46,554 bases of DNA from Candidatus Gemmiger faecigallinarum (GTDB taxonomy: Bacteria; Bacillota; Clostridia; Oscillospirales; Ruminococcaceae). Below, piece by piece: positions 23,353-34,632 of the stretch. Positions within the stretch are counted from its first letter, which is position 1, and each line of letters begins with the position of its first letter. Made by a program: the position numbers and the translations under genes. Location: positions 1 through 46,554 of the forward strand of contig DWVD01000106.1 of the NCBI GenBank assembly GCA_019120395.1, given 5' to 3'. Under the pieces are notes generated by a model, which had not been told where the DNA came from, searched no databases, and saw nothing but the letters and a program-made list of their open reading frames with translations.

Positions 23353-23868
23353 ATGCGCATCCGCAAGCGTTTTGCCGTCTTGGCCGTGGCGGCTGTCCTG
23401 CTGGCCGCCCTGCTCGCCTGGCGGCTGTTGCCCCGGACGTTTTCGCAGGTTTCCGGCAGCGATGGCAGGCAGCCGCAGGCTGTCAGCTGCATTTGGGATA
23501 GCCTGCAGCTGATCGACGGCAAATTTGTGCCCGATACGGCCGAACTGCAGGGCCTTGCCCCCGATGATGAGGCCTATACCCGGGTGATAGAGCTGCTTAG
23601 CCAAACGCAGTACCGCCCGGCGCTGCGCAACCTGCTGCCCTGGCCCCAAACCGCCAGCCCTGGCATGACAGAGTGCGCGGCCTACCTTCTGCTGACCTGG
23701 GATGCAGAGACGGCAGACGCCACCTACTTGATGGTGATGGATGACAATTTGCTTGCTGTGCAGCTGCCGGGCAGTGAAGGGCTGCTGATTTACTATCCCG
23801 ATGACCCGGCGGCGCTGCGCAGTTTACAGGGGTATCTTGCCGGGGCTGCGCAGTCTGCGGTGCAGTGA
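23353..23868 (+). CDS. Small exported or membrane-anchored protein of unknown function
   Basis: The 171-residue protein has MRIRKRFAVLAVAAVLLAALLAW at the N-terminus: positive charges then a hydrophobic helix, acting as signal peptide or anchor. No lipobox Cys follows. The remaining 145 or so residues contain two Cys (CIWDSLQL and ECAAYLLL) and aromatic-rich strands such as YLMVMDDNLLAV. I do not recognise the family. The ATG follows AAGGAGG, so translation is likely. It has its own promoter and sits upstream of the Phe T-box, with no functional hint from neighbours. Confidence 0.75.
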   Translation: MRIRKRFAVLAVAAVLLAALLAWRLLPRTFSQVSGSDGRQPQAVSCIWDSLQLIDGKFVPDTAELQGLAPDDEAYTRVIELLSQTQYRPALRNLLPWPQTASPGMTECAAYLLLTWDAETADATYLMVMDDNLLAVQLPGSEGLLIYYPDDPAALRSLQGYLAGAAQSAVQ

Positions 23869-23932
23869 CGCCGGGGCGGCCTGCCCGGAGCCTGCGTTGG
23901 CGGCAAAACCTTAAAATTGTTCGCCCCACCCC

Positions 23933-23961
23933 TTGACGAACGCCGCCCAAACGCATAAAAT
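23933..23961 (+). promoter_or_regulatory. Promoter of the pheST T-box leader
   Basis: TTGACG (23933-23938), a 17-base spacer and TAAAAT (23956-23961). The predicted start is near 23968. Confidence 0.8.
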
Positions 23962-23967
23962 AGAAAC

Positions 23968-24290
23968 CAGTCTATGGCGAAACACCTTGACGGAGAAAGT
24001 AATCGCAGCTGCCCGGCTGCCGCACACGCGGCGCGGCCTGCCCCAAACGGCAGGCATTGGCAGAGAGGGGACTCACCGGCTGAAAGGTCCCCCGAACGGC
24101 GCTGCGCCGAAGTTCGCTCCTGAGTGGCCCGTGCGAACGGCTTTTACGCCCAGTAACGCGGGACGGCCCTGCACCGTTACCGGCAGAAACAAGCGCCGCC
24201 GTCTTTGCACGGCGGAATACGGGTGGTACCGCGGAGTGTTGCAAACGGCTTCGTCCCATTGGCTCTTATGCCAGGGACGGAGCCGTTTTT
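23968..24290 (+). promoter_or_regulatory. Phenylalanine T-box riboswitch
   Basis: A tRNA-sensing leader upstream of pheST. The specifier stretch GAAGTTCGCTCCTGAG has the layout of known T-boxes, with the Phe codon TTC at 24113-24115. The T-box bulge AATACGGGTGGTACCGCGG is at 24216-24234. The terminator stem ACGGCTTCGTCCC (24245-24257) / GGGACGGAGCCGT (24274-24286) ends in TTTTT. Uncharged tRNA-Phe should favour the antiterminator and raise PheST expression. All the parts of a functional class I leader are visible. Confidence 0.96.
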
Positions 24291-24351
24291 CTGTTTGAGT
24301 CTGTTTGCGCCAGCGGCCGGCACCGGCCGACGATCGAAAACGAGGTGTATT

Positions 24352-25374
24352 ATGGAAGAAAAGATCCGCGCACTGAAAGAACAGCTGGAGGCCGACGCCG
24401 CCGGCGTGCGCAGCAAAGAGGAGCTTTCTGCCTTCTGGCAGAAGTATCTGGGCAAAAACGGCAGCGTGGCCGGCCTGATGAAGGGCCTGCGGGATGTGCC
24501 CAAAGAAGAGCGCCCCGCCGCCGGCAAGACCATCAATGAGTGCAAGGCCTGGGCCGAGGCCCGCTACCAGCAGCTGAACGCCGAGATCGAGCGCATCGAG
24601 CTGGAAGCCCGCAACAGGGCCGAGGCGGTGGACATCACCCTGCCCGGGACCCGCCGGGAGATGGGTAACCTGCACCCCATCACGCTGGTCAAAAACCGGA
24701 TCGTGGACGCCTTTGCCGGCATGGGCTTTGACGTCTACGAAGGCCCTGAGATCGAGGACGACGACCACAACTTCACCCGCCTGAACGTGCCCAAAAACCA
24801 CCCCGCCCGCGATATGCAGGATACCTTCTATGTGGCCGAGGACATCGTGCTGCGCACCCAGACCTCCGGCGGCCAGATCCGCGTCATGGACCGGCAGAAG
24901 CCCCCCATCAAGGTGCTGGTGCCCGGCCGGGTCTTCCGCTCCGACTCGGACGCCACCCACTCGCCTATGTTCCACCAGATGGAGGGTCTGGTGGTGGACA
25001 GGCATATCACCCTGTGCGACCTGCAGGGCATGCTGGACCAGTTTGTGCAGGCGCTGTTCGGCGCCGGCGTCAAGACCCGCCTGCGCCCGTCCTACTTCCC
25101 CTTCACCGAGCCCAGCGTCGAGGTGGACGTCTCCTGCTTCGAGTGCGGCGGCAAGGGCTGCCCGCTGTGCAAGCACACCGGCTGGATCGAGGTGCTGGGC
25201 GCCGGCATCGTCCACCACAGCGTGCTGGAAAACTGCGGCATCGACCCCAATGTTTATTCCGGCCTGGCCTTCGGCATCGGCATCGAGCGCATCGCCATGC
25301 TCAAGTACGGCATCAACAACATCGGCCTGCTGTTTGAAAACGACCTGCGTTTCCTCAAACAGTTCAAGGATTAA
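24352..25374 (+). CDS. pheS: Phenylalanyl-tRNA synthetase alpha subunit
   Basis: Catalytic subunit of the alpha2-beta2 synthetase. The 340 residues have an N-terminal coiled-coil ([13 protein letters not shown]) and [16 protein letters not shown]. The class II catalytic core follows: [56 protein letters not shown], and motif 3 [14 protein letters not shown]. The motif 2 arginine and the [10 protein letters not shown] stretch are intact. The ATG at 24352 follows GAGGTG. It is controlled by the T-box and followed 21 bases later by pheT. Confidence 0.98.
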   Translation: MEEKIRALKEQLEADAAGVRSKEELSAFWQKYLGKNGSVAGLMKGLRDVPKEERPAAGKTINECKAWAEARYQQLNAEIERIELEARNRAEAVDITLPGTRREMGNLHPITLVKNRIVDAFAGMGFDVYEGPEIEDDDHNFTRLNVPKNHPARDMQDTFYVAEDIVLRTQTSGGQIRVMDRQKPPIKVLVPGRVFRSDSDATHSPMFHQMEGLVVDRHITLCDLQGMLDQFVQALFGAGVKTRLRPSYFPFTEPSVEVDVSCFECGGKGCPLCKHTGWIEVLGAGIVHHSVLENCGIDPNVYSGLAFGIGIERIAMLKYGINNIGLLFENDLRFLKQFKD

Positions 25375-25395
25375 GCGAAAAGGAGGAAACGCACC

Positions 25396-27810
25396 ATGAA
25401 AGTACCATTCAGTTGGCTGAAAGAATATGTGGACATTGACGTGACCCCCCAGGAGCTGCAGAGCAAGCTGTTCTCCTGCGGGTTCGAGGTGGAGGAGCTG
25501 ATCGACCTGGGGGCCGAGATCAGCCGCGTCGTCGTCGGCGTCGTCACCGAGGCCGTCCCCCAGGAGGGCACCCACCTGCACGTCTGCAAGGTGGACTGCG
25601 GCGACTACGGCCATGACATCCAGATCAGCACCGGCGCGCCCAACGTCTATGTGGGCATGCACACCCCCGCCGCGCTGGACGGCGCCACGCTGCCCGGCGG
25701 TATCAAGATCAAGGCAAAGCCTCTGATGGGCGTCGAGTCCAACGGCATGCTGTGCAGCGGCGAGGAACTGGGCCTGAACGAGGACCTGTACCCCGGCGCC
25801 GAGGTCTACGGCCTGCTGGACCTGCCCAAGGACACCGTCCCCGGCGCCGATATCGTGCCGGTGGTGGGGCTGGACGACTATATCTTCGATATCTCCATCA
25901 CCGCCAACCGCGCCGACTGCCAGTCGGTTCTGGGCATCGCCCGCGAGGTGGCCGCCGTGCTGAACAAGCCCCTCAAGATGCCCGCCACCGACTACACCAC
26001 CAGCGACTACAAAGACCCGCGCCTCTCCATCGCGGTGGAAGCGCCCGACCTGTGCCCCCGCTACCTGGGCCACTATGTGCGCAACATCACCCCCGGCGAG
26101 TCCCCCCGCTGGATGAAGCGGCATCTGGCGCTGTGCGGCCTGCGCAGCATCTCCAACGTGGTGGACATCACCAACTATGTCATGCTGGAGATCGGCCAGC
26201 CGATGCACGCCTTTGACATGTCCACGCTGGAAAGCTGCCAGATCATCGTCCGCCGCGCCCGGCAGGGCGAAAGCATCGTCACGCTGGACGGCAAGGAGTT
26301 TGCCCTGAGCGAAAGCAACCTGGTCATCTGCGACGACGCCAAGCCGGTGGCGCTGGCCGGCGTTATGGGCGGCCTGAACAGCGAGATCACCGACAAGACC
26401 ACCCAGCTGCTGTTCGAGTCGGCCAAGTTTGCCCGCGACAGCATCCGCAAGACCTCCCGCAGCCTGGGCCAGTCCACCGACGCCTCCAGCCACTACGAGA
26501 AGGGCGTCTCCGAGTACACCGCCGAGCTGGGCATGGCCCGCGCGCTGCACCTGATCCAGGAACTGGGCTGCGGCGAGGTCACCGCCAGCGCCTTTGACGT
26601 CAGCGCCGGCGCCCCCCGCGAGGGCAAGCACATCTCGGCCACCGTCAGCGGCATCAATCGCATCCTGGGCATCGAGGTCCCCGCCGACGCGGTGGTGGAC
26701 ATCCTGACCCGGCTGGACTTCCAGGTCGAGCGCGACGGCGACAGGCTGGAGGTCGTCGCCCCGCGCTACCGTGAGGACATCGAGGTGGGCGAGCCCGACC
26801 TGGCCGAGGAAGTCATCCGCGAGTACGGCTACGAGCATATCATGCCCACCTTCCTCAAGGACGCCACCGTCACGGGCGGCGGCCTGGACCCGGACCAGCA
26901 GCGCCGCGCCAAGGCAAAGCGGGTGCTGTGCGCCCAGGGCTTCTACGAGGCCGAGACCATGTCCTTCTACGCCGACGCCGACCTGGACGCGCTGCACATC
27001 GCCGCCGATGCGCCGGAGCGCAAGGTCATCCGCATCCTCAACCCCATCAGCTCCAACCTGACCATCATGCGGCCGCTGCTGGCGCCGTCGCTGCTGAACT
27101 GCGCGGTGGAGAATATCAAGCGGGGTAACGCCTCCGGCCGTCTGTTTGAGCTGTCCAACATCTACATCCCCCGGCAGATCCCTGTCGCCGAGCTGCCGGA
27201 GGAGCGCCTGCACCTGGGCTTTGTCGCCTGGGGCGACGAGGAGGACTTTTTCCAGGTCAAGGGCGCGGTCGAGGTCCTGGCGGAGCAGTTCGGCCTGACG
27301 TTCGACTACCAGCGCGCGGATGATACCCCCTGGCTACACCCCGGCATCTCGGCCCACATCCTCTGCCAGGGCCGGCGCATCGGCAGCTTCGGCAAGCTGG
27401 CCAATGACGTCACCGCCGAGCTCAAGCTGCCCAAAGACAGCAAGAACCACCAGAAGATCTTCCTGGGCGAGATCGACTACGTCGCACTGGCCGAGCTGGT
27501 GGACCCGAACATCCGCTACCAGCCCATCCCCGAGTTCGACGTGGTCGCCCGCGACCTGGCCCTGGTGGCCGACGAAGCCGTGACCTGCGGCGACATCGTC
27601 AGCGAGATGCGCAAGGCCTGCCCCCATGTGGGCGAGATCCAGCTGTTCGACATCTACCGCGGCGAGCAGCTGGGCGAGGGCAAAAAGAGCATGGCCTTTA
27701 CCCTGCACTTTGTCCCCGCCGGCAAGCCGCTGGAAAGCGCCGAGGTGGACCGCTACGTCAAAAAGATCCTGGGCAACCTGAAATACCGCCTGGGCGTCGA
27801 GATCCGCTGA
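25396..27810 (+). CDS. pheT: Phenylalanyl-tRNA synthetase beta subunit
   Basis: Tetramer partner of PheS that binds tRNA and carries the editing site. The 804 residues begin MKVPFSWLKEYVDIDVTPQEL. An OB/EMAP-type tRNA-binding domain follows (CKVDCGDYGHDIQISTGAPNV). The central B3/B4 editing region includes ANRADCQSVLGIAREVAA and GVMGGLNSEI, then B5 and a catalytic-like domain. A C-terminal ferredoxin-fold anticodon-binding domain follows (EFDVVARDLALVADEAV...RYVKKILGNLKYRLGVEIR). Length and order are normal for the bacterial long form. The start has AAGGAGG. Ends at a strong terminator. Confidence 0.98.
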   Translation: MKVPFSWLKEYVDIDVTPQELQSKLFSCGFEVEELIDLGAEISRVVVGVVTEAVPQEGTHLHVCKVDCGDYGHDIQISTGAPNVYVGMHTPAALDGATLPGGIKIKAKPLMGVESNGMLCSGEELGLNEDLYPGAEVYGLLDLPKDTVPGADIVPVVGLDDYIFDISITANRADCQSVLGIAREVAAVLNKPLKMPATDYTTSDYKDPRLSIAVEAPDLCPRYLGHYVRNITPGESPRWMKRHLALCGLRSISNVVDITNYVMLEIGQPMHAFDMSTLESCQIIVRRARQGESIVTLDGKEFALSESNLVICDDAKPVALAGVMGGLNSEITDKTTQLLFESAKFARDSIRKTSRSLGQSTDASSHYEKGVSEYTAELGMARALHLIQELGCGEVTASAFDVSAGAPREGKHISATVSGINRILGIEVPADAVVDILTRLDFQVERDGDRLEVVAPRYREDIEVGEPDLAEEVIREYGYEHIMPTFLKDATVTGGGLDPDQQRRAKAKRVLCAQGFYEAETMSFYADADLDALHIAADAPERKVIRILNPISSNLTIMRPLLAPSLLNCAVENIKRGNASGRLFELSNIYIPRQIPVAELPEERLHLGFVAWGDEEDFFQVKGAVEVLAEQFGLTFDYQRADDTPWLHPGISAHILCQGRRIGSFGKLANDVTAELKLPKDSKNHQKIFLGEIDYVALAELVDPNIRYQPIPEFDVVARDLALVADEAVTCGDIVSEMRKACPHVGEIQLFDIYRGEQLGEGKKSMAFTLHFVPAGKPLESAEVDRYVKKILGNLKYRLGVEIR

Positions 27811-27921
27811 ACGTCTGTGTGACCCCGGCGGAAGCGCCGGGAACCGCCGGCTTCCGGCAGGGCGGAGGGCAGCCTGCGGCCGCATGACCGCACACCGCAA
27901 GTAAAAAAACTCTATCCGGAC

Positions 27922-27965
27922 GCCGGCCCGGCGGGGGAGCGACACCCCGCCGGGCCGGCTTTTTT
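27922..27965 (+). terminator. Terminator after pheT
   Basis: 15-bp GC-rich stem (27922-27936 and 27945-27959) followed by TTTTTT. In the 27811-28334 gap, this and the promoter at 28163 are the only features seen. Confidence 0.9.
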
Positions 27966-28162
27966 CGTTTGCCCGCGCCGCCGGCGGGCCGCTGCCGGCG
28001 CAAAAAGCCGGCTGCCCGGGGATGTGCGCAGGAAAAAGACAGTTTCTCAACGCCGTTTTGCGCCTGCCCGGAAAACAGGCGGAGAAACGTCGGATTTGTT
28101 TTGAGAAAAGTCATACTATTCAAGAAAATTGTACAACAAGTTTGAATTTTTGCCGCAAAACC

Positions 28163-28191
28163 TTGTAAAAACCGCCGATATTCGATATAAT
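28163..28191 (+). promoter_or_regulatory. Promoter of the nucleoside ABC transporter operon
   Basis: TTGTAA (28163-28168), a 17-base spacer and TATAAT (28186-28191) in an AT-rich island. An 8-base palindrome TTGTACAA lies about 30 bases upstream (28129-28136). The 5' UTR is about 135 bases. Confidence 0.75.
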
Positions 28192-28334
28192 ATGAACAAA
28201 GAGTAAACAAGGGAGCACATTCCGCCGGCCGCAACGATGCGGCATCGGCGCTCGTTTGCTGTCTGCATGTCGGGCAGACTGGCGCCGGTGGCCGGCGGGA
28301 CGCCCCCAATCAGGAGAAAGGAGGGAAGCACCCA

Positions 28335-29869
<1,535 letters not shown>

Positions 29870-29873
<4 letters not shown>

Positions 29874-30982
29874 AAAAGCAACGCAGGCCCCTTTCGCAGA
29901 ACCAGGCGCTGATCGGCGTGCTGGCCAGCCTGCTGTCCATCGTCATCGGTCTGATCCTGGGCTTTGTCCTGCTGGTCATTCTGAAACCGGACGCGGCGCT
30001 TGCCGGCATGAACTCGATGCTGACCCGCGGCATTTCCAGCCTGAACAGCTTCTCTCAGGTGCTGTACCAGGCGGCGCCGCTGATGATGTGCGGCCTTTCG
30101 GTAGGCTTTGCCTTCAAGACGGGTCTGTTCAACATCGGCGCGCCGGGGCAGTACACCATGGGCGTGTTTTTTGCCCTGCTGTTCGCCATCCAGTTCCAGA
30201 TGCCCTGGTACGTCTGCCTGCTGGCGGCCATGGTGGGCGGCGCGATCTGGGGGATCTTCCCCGGTCTGTTCAAGGCGCTGTTCAACGTCAACGAGGTCAT
30301 CACCTCCATCATGTTCAACTGGATCGGCATGTATCTGGTCAACCTGATCTTTGCCAACATGCCCGTCATGCTGGCTTCCGCCTGGGGCGCTTCCAACTCG
30401 GACCGCACGGCGGCGCTCAGCGCGGCCAACCCCGACGCCATCATCCCCAAGGGCGGCCTGGACAAACTGTTTGGCGATTCGCCCTGGATCAACATCAGCA
30501 TCCTGATCACCATCCTGTTTGCCATTGTCGTGTGGGTCGTTCTGCAAAAGACCACCTTCGGCTATGAGTTGAAAGCCTGCGGCCTGAACAAGGACGCTTC
30601 CCAGTACGCCGGCATCAACGCCAAGCGCAATGTGATTCTGTCCATGGTGATCGCCGGCGGCCTGGCCGGCATCGGCGGCGGTATCTATTATCTGGCGGGC
30701 ACCGTGCAGTATGTCATCGCAAAGTCCATCCTGGACATGGGCTTCAACGGCATCCCGGTGGCGCTGCTGGCCAACTCCAACCCCATCGGCACCATTTTCA
30801 GCGCGCTGTTCATCAGCTATCTGCAGGTGGGCGGCTCGGCCATGCAGCCGAACTACTCGCCCGAGACCACCGACATCGTCATTGCGGTCATCATTTACCT
30901 GGCGGCCTTTGCGCTGCTGATGCGCGGCGTCATCACCAGGGCGCTCAGCCGCCGCAAGCAGAAGGAGGCGAACGGGAAATGA
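29870..30982 (+). CDS. Nucleoside ABC transporter permease, first subunit
   Basis: The 370-residue membrane protein of the branched-chain/ribose/BmpA permease superfamily (YufP/NupB-like) has a cytoplasmic N-terminus (MKKQRRPLSQNQ) and about nine to ten helices. Typical motifs are FKTGLFNIGAPGQYTMG and NVNEVITSIMFNWIGMYLVN, with AGLAGIGGGIYYL and FNGIPVALLANSNPIGT. The ATG lies within the ATPase stop (4-base overlap), and its own stop overlaps the next permease by 4 bases, giving tight coupling. Substrate presumed purine or pyrimidine nucleosides from family and context. Confidence 0.9.
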
Positions 30983-31971
30983 TCGTATTTGCCAACATTT
31001 TGAGCCTGACGGTTGCGTTTGCCGTGCCGCTTTTGCTGGTTGCGCTGGGCGGTATGTTCTCGGAACATTCCGGCGTCATCAACATCGCGCTGGAAGGCAT
31101 GATGATCATCGGCGCGCTGTTTGCCTGCCTGACGCTGCAGGCCTTTGACCAGAACGGTTTTGGCGAGGCGTACCCCCAGCTGGCAATGCTGATCGCCATT
31201 CTGGTGGCGGCGCTGTGCGGCATGATCTTTTCGCTGCTGCTGGCCTTTGCGGCCATCAACCTGAAAGCGGACCAGACCATCGGCGGCACCGCGCTGAACC
31301 AGTTTGCGCCGGCGTTTGCCGTTGTCCTGACCTGGGCGATCCAGGGCCAGGGCCTGACCACCATCCGCATCCCCAGCTGGGTGCGCATCACGCGCGAGAC
31401 GTTCGGCCTTGCGCCGGTGGAGGGGCAGTCCTTCTGGAACACGCTGATCTTCAAGTATTTCTTCCTGACCACGCCCATTGCCATTGTGCTGCTGATCGTC
31501 TCGTACATCGTGCTGTACAAGACGCGGTTCGGCCTGCGGCTGCGCGCCTGCGGCGAGCATCCCCAGGCGGCGGACTCTGTGGGCATCAACGTGTACCGCA
31601 TGCGGTATGCGGGCGTGCTGATCTCCGGCGCGCTGGGCGGCATCGGCGGCCTGGCCTACACGGTGGCGGCCGGCAGCGGCTTCAGTTCCGACGTAGGCGG
31701 CTACGGCTTCCTGGCGCTGGCGGTCATGATCTTCGGCAACTGGAAACCGCTGCCCATTTTGGGGTCGGCCGTATTCTTTGCCCTGTTCAAGGTCATTGCG
31801 GCCTACAACAGTTCGCTGACCTTCCTGCCCGACTTTGAGGGCGTGCGCGATATATCCAACCTGTATCAGATGCTGCCGTATATCGTCACGATGATCGTTC
31901 TGGTCTTTACCTCCAAAAAGTCGAAAGCGCCCAAAGCGGAGGGCGTACCTTACGACAAAGGCTCGCGCTGA
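30979..31971 (+). CDS. Nucleoside ABC transporter permease, second subunit
   Basis: The 330-residue permease (YufQ/NupC-like) starts MIVFANILSLTVAFAVPLLLVALGGMFSEHSGVINIALEGMM, with the family's GVINIALEG motif. Further on are NLKADQTIGGTALNQFAPAF and ISGALGGIGGLAYTV. It pairs with the upstream permease to form the channel. Translationally coupled by a 4-base overlap. The nucleoside phosphorylase gene follows 169 bases later without an obvious terminator, so transport and phosphorolysis are likely one operon. Confidence 0.9.
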   Translation: MIVFANILSLTVAFAVPLLLVALGGMFSEHSGVINIALEGMMIIGALFACLTLQAFDQNGFGEAYPQLAMLIAILVAALCGMIFSLLLAFAAINLKADQTIGGTALNQFAPAFAVVLTWAIQGQGLTTIRIPSWVRITRETFGLAPVEGQSFWNTLIFKYFFLTTPIAIVLLIVSYIVLYKTRFGLRLRACGEHPQAADSVGINVYRMRYAGVLISGALGGIGGLAYTVAAGSGFSSDVGGYGFLALAVMIFGNWKPLPILGSAVFFALFKVIAAYNSSLTFLPDFEGVRDISNLYQMLPYIVTMIVLVFTSKKSKAPKAEGVPYDKGSR

Positions 31972-32140
31972 GCCTTGCCGGGCCGGGGCGGCGCATTGCC
32001 GCCTGCGGCCGCTGGCAATATTGCAGGCGAACGCCCGGCCCCGGACACTGCGGACCGGGCGCTTGCCCTTTTCTCCGGCAGGCCCGGCGCTGCGCCCGGC
32101 CGGAAAAGACAGCAACCATTTTTGCAAGGAGAAGCCAACC

Positions 32141-33463
32141 ATGCGCATGTATGATATTATTGCCCGGAAACGCGACGGCGGCGCCCTGACGCGGGAAGAG
32201 ATCGCCTTTGCGGTAAACGGTTATGTGGCGGGCGACGTGCCGGACTACCAGATGAGCGCCCTGCTGATGGCCATTTATCTGCGCGGCATGACGGACGAGG
32301 AGACCGCGGTGCTGACCGACGTGATGGCCCGCTCCGGCGATATGGTCGATCTTTCGGCCATTGCCGGCGTCAAGGCGGACAAGCATTCCACCGGCGGCGT
32401 GGGCGATAAGACCACGCTGGTCATCGCGCCCATCGTGGCGGCCTGCGGCGTCAAGATCGCCAAAATGAGCGGCCGCGGCCTGGGGCATACCGGCGGCACC
32501 ATCGACAAGATGGAGTCGGTGCCCGGCACCCGAACCAGCCTGACCCGGGAGGAATTTTTCCGCCAGGTCAACGACATCGGCATCTCGGTCATCGGCCAGA
32601 GCGGCCAAATCGCCGTGGCGGACAAAAAGCTCTACGCCCTGCGGGACGTGACCGCCACCGTGGGCTGCATCCCGCTGATCGCCTCCTCCATTATGAGCAA
32701 AAAGCTGGCGGCCGGTTCCGACGCTATCCTGCTGGATGTGACCATGGGCGACGGCGCGTTTATGAAGAATCTGGACGACGCCATCGAGCTGGCCCGGCTG
32801 ATGGTCTCCATCGGCACCGCCCACGGCCGGAAAGTGGCCGCCCTTATCACCGATATGGACAAACCTCTGGGGCACAACATCGGCAACGCGCTGGAGGTGG
32901 CCGAGAGCGTCGCGGTGCTGAAAGGAAAAGGCCCCGCCGACCTGACCGAGGTCTGCCTGCAGCTGGCGTCGAATATGCTGGTACTGGCGGGCAGGGGGGA
33001 CCTGACCATCTGCCGTGCGCTGGCCGAACGTGCGCTGGCCGACGGCACCGCCTTTGTCAAGTGCCGCCAGATGTTTGCGGCGCAGGGCGGCGACGCGGCC
33101 TGCATCGACGACCCGGACAAACTGGCCAGGGCAAAGTACAGCTATGCCCTGACCGCCCAGGGCGAGGGGTATATCGCCAAAAACGACGTGGAGAAGATCG
33201 GCAACGCCAGCGTGCTGCTGGGCGCCGGCCGCATCAAAAAAGAGGACGCCATCGACTTTGCCGCCGGCATCGTCATGCACAAAAAGCTGGGCGACTACGT
33301 CCGCCCCGGCGACGCCATCTGCACCTTCTATGCCGACGACCCGGCGCTGTTCCCTGCGGCGGAGGAGATGTACCGCGGCGGCCTGGTCCTGTCGGACGAA
33401 AAGCCTGCGCTGCCGCCGCTGGTCTACGCCCGCGTTACGTCCGACGGCGTCGAGCGCCTGTAA
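32141..33463 (+). CDS. pdp: Pyrimidine-nucleoside phosphorylase
   Basis: Splits uridine, thymidine or deoxyuridine with phosphate into base and (deoxy)ribose-1-phosphate. The 440-residue protein starts MRMYDIIARKRDGGALTREEI. It carries DKHSTGGVGDKTTL and the thymidine/pyrimidine phosphorylase signature SGRGLGHTGGTIDKMES. Length matches the family. Thymidine phosphorylase (DeoA) and broader Pdp cannot be told apart safely by eye; Firmicutes generally have Pdp. The ribosome binding site is AAGGAG. It lies between a nucleoside importer and, across a terminator, thymidine kinase: a salvage theme. Confidence 0.92.
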   Translation: MRMYDIIARKRDGGALTREEIAFAVNGYVAGDVPDYQMSALLMAIYLRGMTDEETAVLTDVMARSGDMVDLSAIAGVKADKHSTGGVGDKTTLVIAPIVAACGVKIAKMSGRGLGHTGGTIDKMESVPGTRTSLTREEFFRQVNDIGISVIGQSGQIAVADKKLYALRDVTATVGCIPLIASSIMSKKLAAGSDAILLDVTMGDGAFMKNLDDAIELARLMVSIGTAHGRKVAALITDMDKPLGHNIGNALEVAESVAVLKGKGPADLTEVCLQLASNMLVLAGRGDLTICRALAERALADGTAFVKCRQMFAAQGGDAACIDDPDKLARAKYSYALTAQGEGYIAKNDVEKIGNASVLLGAGRIKKEDAIDFAAGIVMHKKLGDYVRPGDAICTFYADDPALFPAAEEMYRGGLVLSDEKPALPPLVYARVTSDGVERL

Positions 33464-33523
33464 ACCGCAGCGTCCCGGATGCTCTGCCGGGGCGCTGCCG
33501 ACTGCTTGGGAAGGAGACCTGCT

Positions 33524-34495
33524 ATGACGCAGCCCAACTGTGAGCCGCTGCATTATCCGTCTGCGGATAAGCAGCACACCATTGCCGCCTATCTGTATAC
33601 GCTGCCGGGCGTCGCGCCCCGCGCGGTGATCCAGATCAGTCACGGCATGTGCGAGTACATCGGCCGCTATCAGAACCTGATCGACTTTTTTACGGCGCAG
33701 GGCTTTGCTGTGGCGGGCAACGACCATCTGGGCCACGGCGCCAGCGCGGCGGCTGCCGAACGCGGCCACATTGCGGACAAAAACGGCTACCGCTGCGTGC
33801 TGGCGGACCTGAAAACGATGAATGACCAGCTGCATCAGCGGTTCCCGGGGCTGCCGGTCATCCTGTACGGCCACAGCATGGGCAGCTTTTATGCCCGCTG
33901 GTATGCCGAGCTGTGGCCGGATACCATCGACGCGCTGATCCTGAGCGGAACGGCAGGGCCTTCGCCGCGCAACCGGCTGGGGCTGATCCTGGCCAGCGTG
34001 GTGGCGGCTGTGGCGGGACCGCGCCACAATTCCGCGCTGATCGTCCGCGCGCAGACCGGCGCATACTGCAAGCGCATCCCGGACGCGGTTTCGCACAATG
34101 CCTGGGTCAGCCGCGACCCGGAGGTGGTGTCCGCTTACGACGCCGACCCGGGCTGCCAGTTCAACTTTACCGCGGCGGCCTACCGGGATATGCTCACCGC
34201 GCTGACCCATGTCAGCAGCCGCAAATGGGCGGAGTCTCTGCCCAAAGATCTGCCCATCCTGCTGGTGGCCGGCGCCGAGGACCCGGTGGGGGATTACGGC
34301 GCGGGCGTGCGCGAGGTGTACGCCCGCCTGGGGGACGCCGGCATGCAGGATCTGACCTGCCAGATCTACGAGGGCGGCCGCCACGAGATGCACAACGAGA
34401 CCAACCGCGCCCAGGTCTTTGCCGACGAGCTGGCCTGGCTGGACTGCCGGCTGTCCGGCGGGGAAGGCCAGACGCAGGAACGACCGGAAAACTGA
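33524..34495 (+). CDS. Alpha/beta hydrolase (monoacylglycerol lipase/lysophospholipase-like)
   Basis: The 323-residue protein has the serine-aminopeptidase/Hydrolase_4 pattern: VIQISHGMCEYIGRYQNLIDFF, then GNDHLGHGAS, the nucleophile elbow YGHSMGSF, an acid in AGAEDPVGDYG, and His in GGRHEMHNETN. The triad is complete. No signal peptide, so cytoplasmic. The start at 33524 has AAGGAG. It follows pdp by 60 bases and probably shares its transcript; a role in nucleoside salvage is not implied by the family. Ends at a strong bidirectional terminator. Confidence 0.88.
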   Translation: MTQPNCEPLHYPSADKQHTIAAYLYTLPGVAPRAVIQISHGMCEYIGRYQNLIDFFTAQGFAVAGNDHLGHGASAAAAERGHIADKNGYRCVLADLKTMNDQLHQRFPGLPVILYGHSMGSFYARWYAELWPDTIDALILSGTAGPSPRNRLGLILASVVAAVAGPRHNSALIVRAQTGAYCKRIPDAVSHNAWVSRDPEVVSAYDADPGCQFNFTAAAYRDMLTALTHVSSRKWAESLPKDLPILLVAGAEDPVGDYGAGVREVYARLGDAGMQDLTCQIYEGGRHEMHNETNRAQVFADELAWLDCRLSGGEGQTQERPEN

Positions 34496-34524
34496 CCGCC
34501 GGGCATACGGTAAGCCCGGCAGAT

Positions 34525-34581
34525 AAAACCGCACCGGCGTCCTGCCCCTTCCAAAGAGGGCCGGGACGCCGGTGCGGTTTT
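34525..34581. terminator. Bidirectional terminator between hydrolase and tdk
   Basis: 18-bp stem AAAACCGCACCGGCGTCC (34525-34542) and its perfect complement (34564-34581). A-run and T-run flanks serve both convergent genes. Confidence 0.92.
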
Positions 34582-34632
34582 GCGTCTGGCAGCAGATCGG
34601 TCCTGCTGCCGGCGGCCGGGGCCGGACGGGGA

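Noticed and set aside
24073-27213. 1046-codon open frame antisense to pheS and pheT
   Set aside because: High GC with codon bias keeps the antisense frame open. The protein is Gly/Val/His/Gln-rich nonsense with no domain, while both sense genes are complete and canonical.
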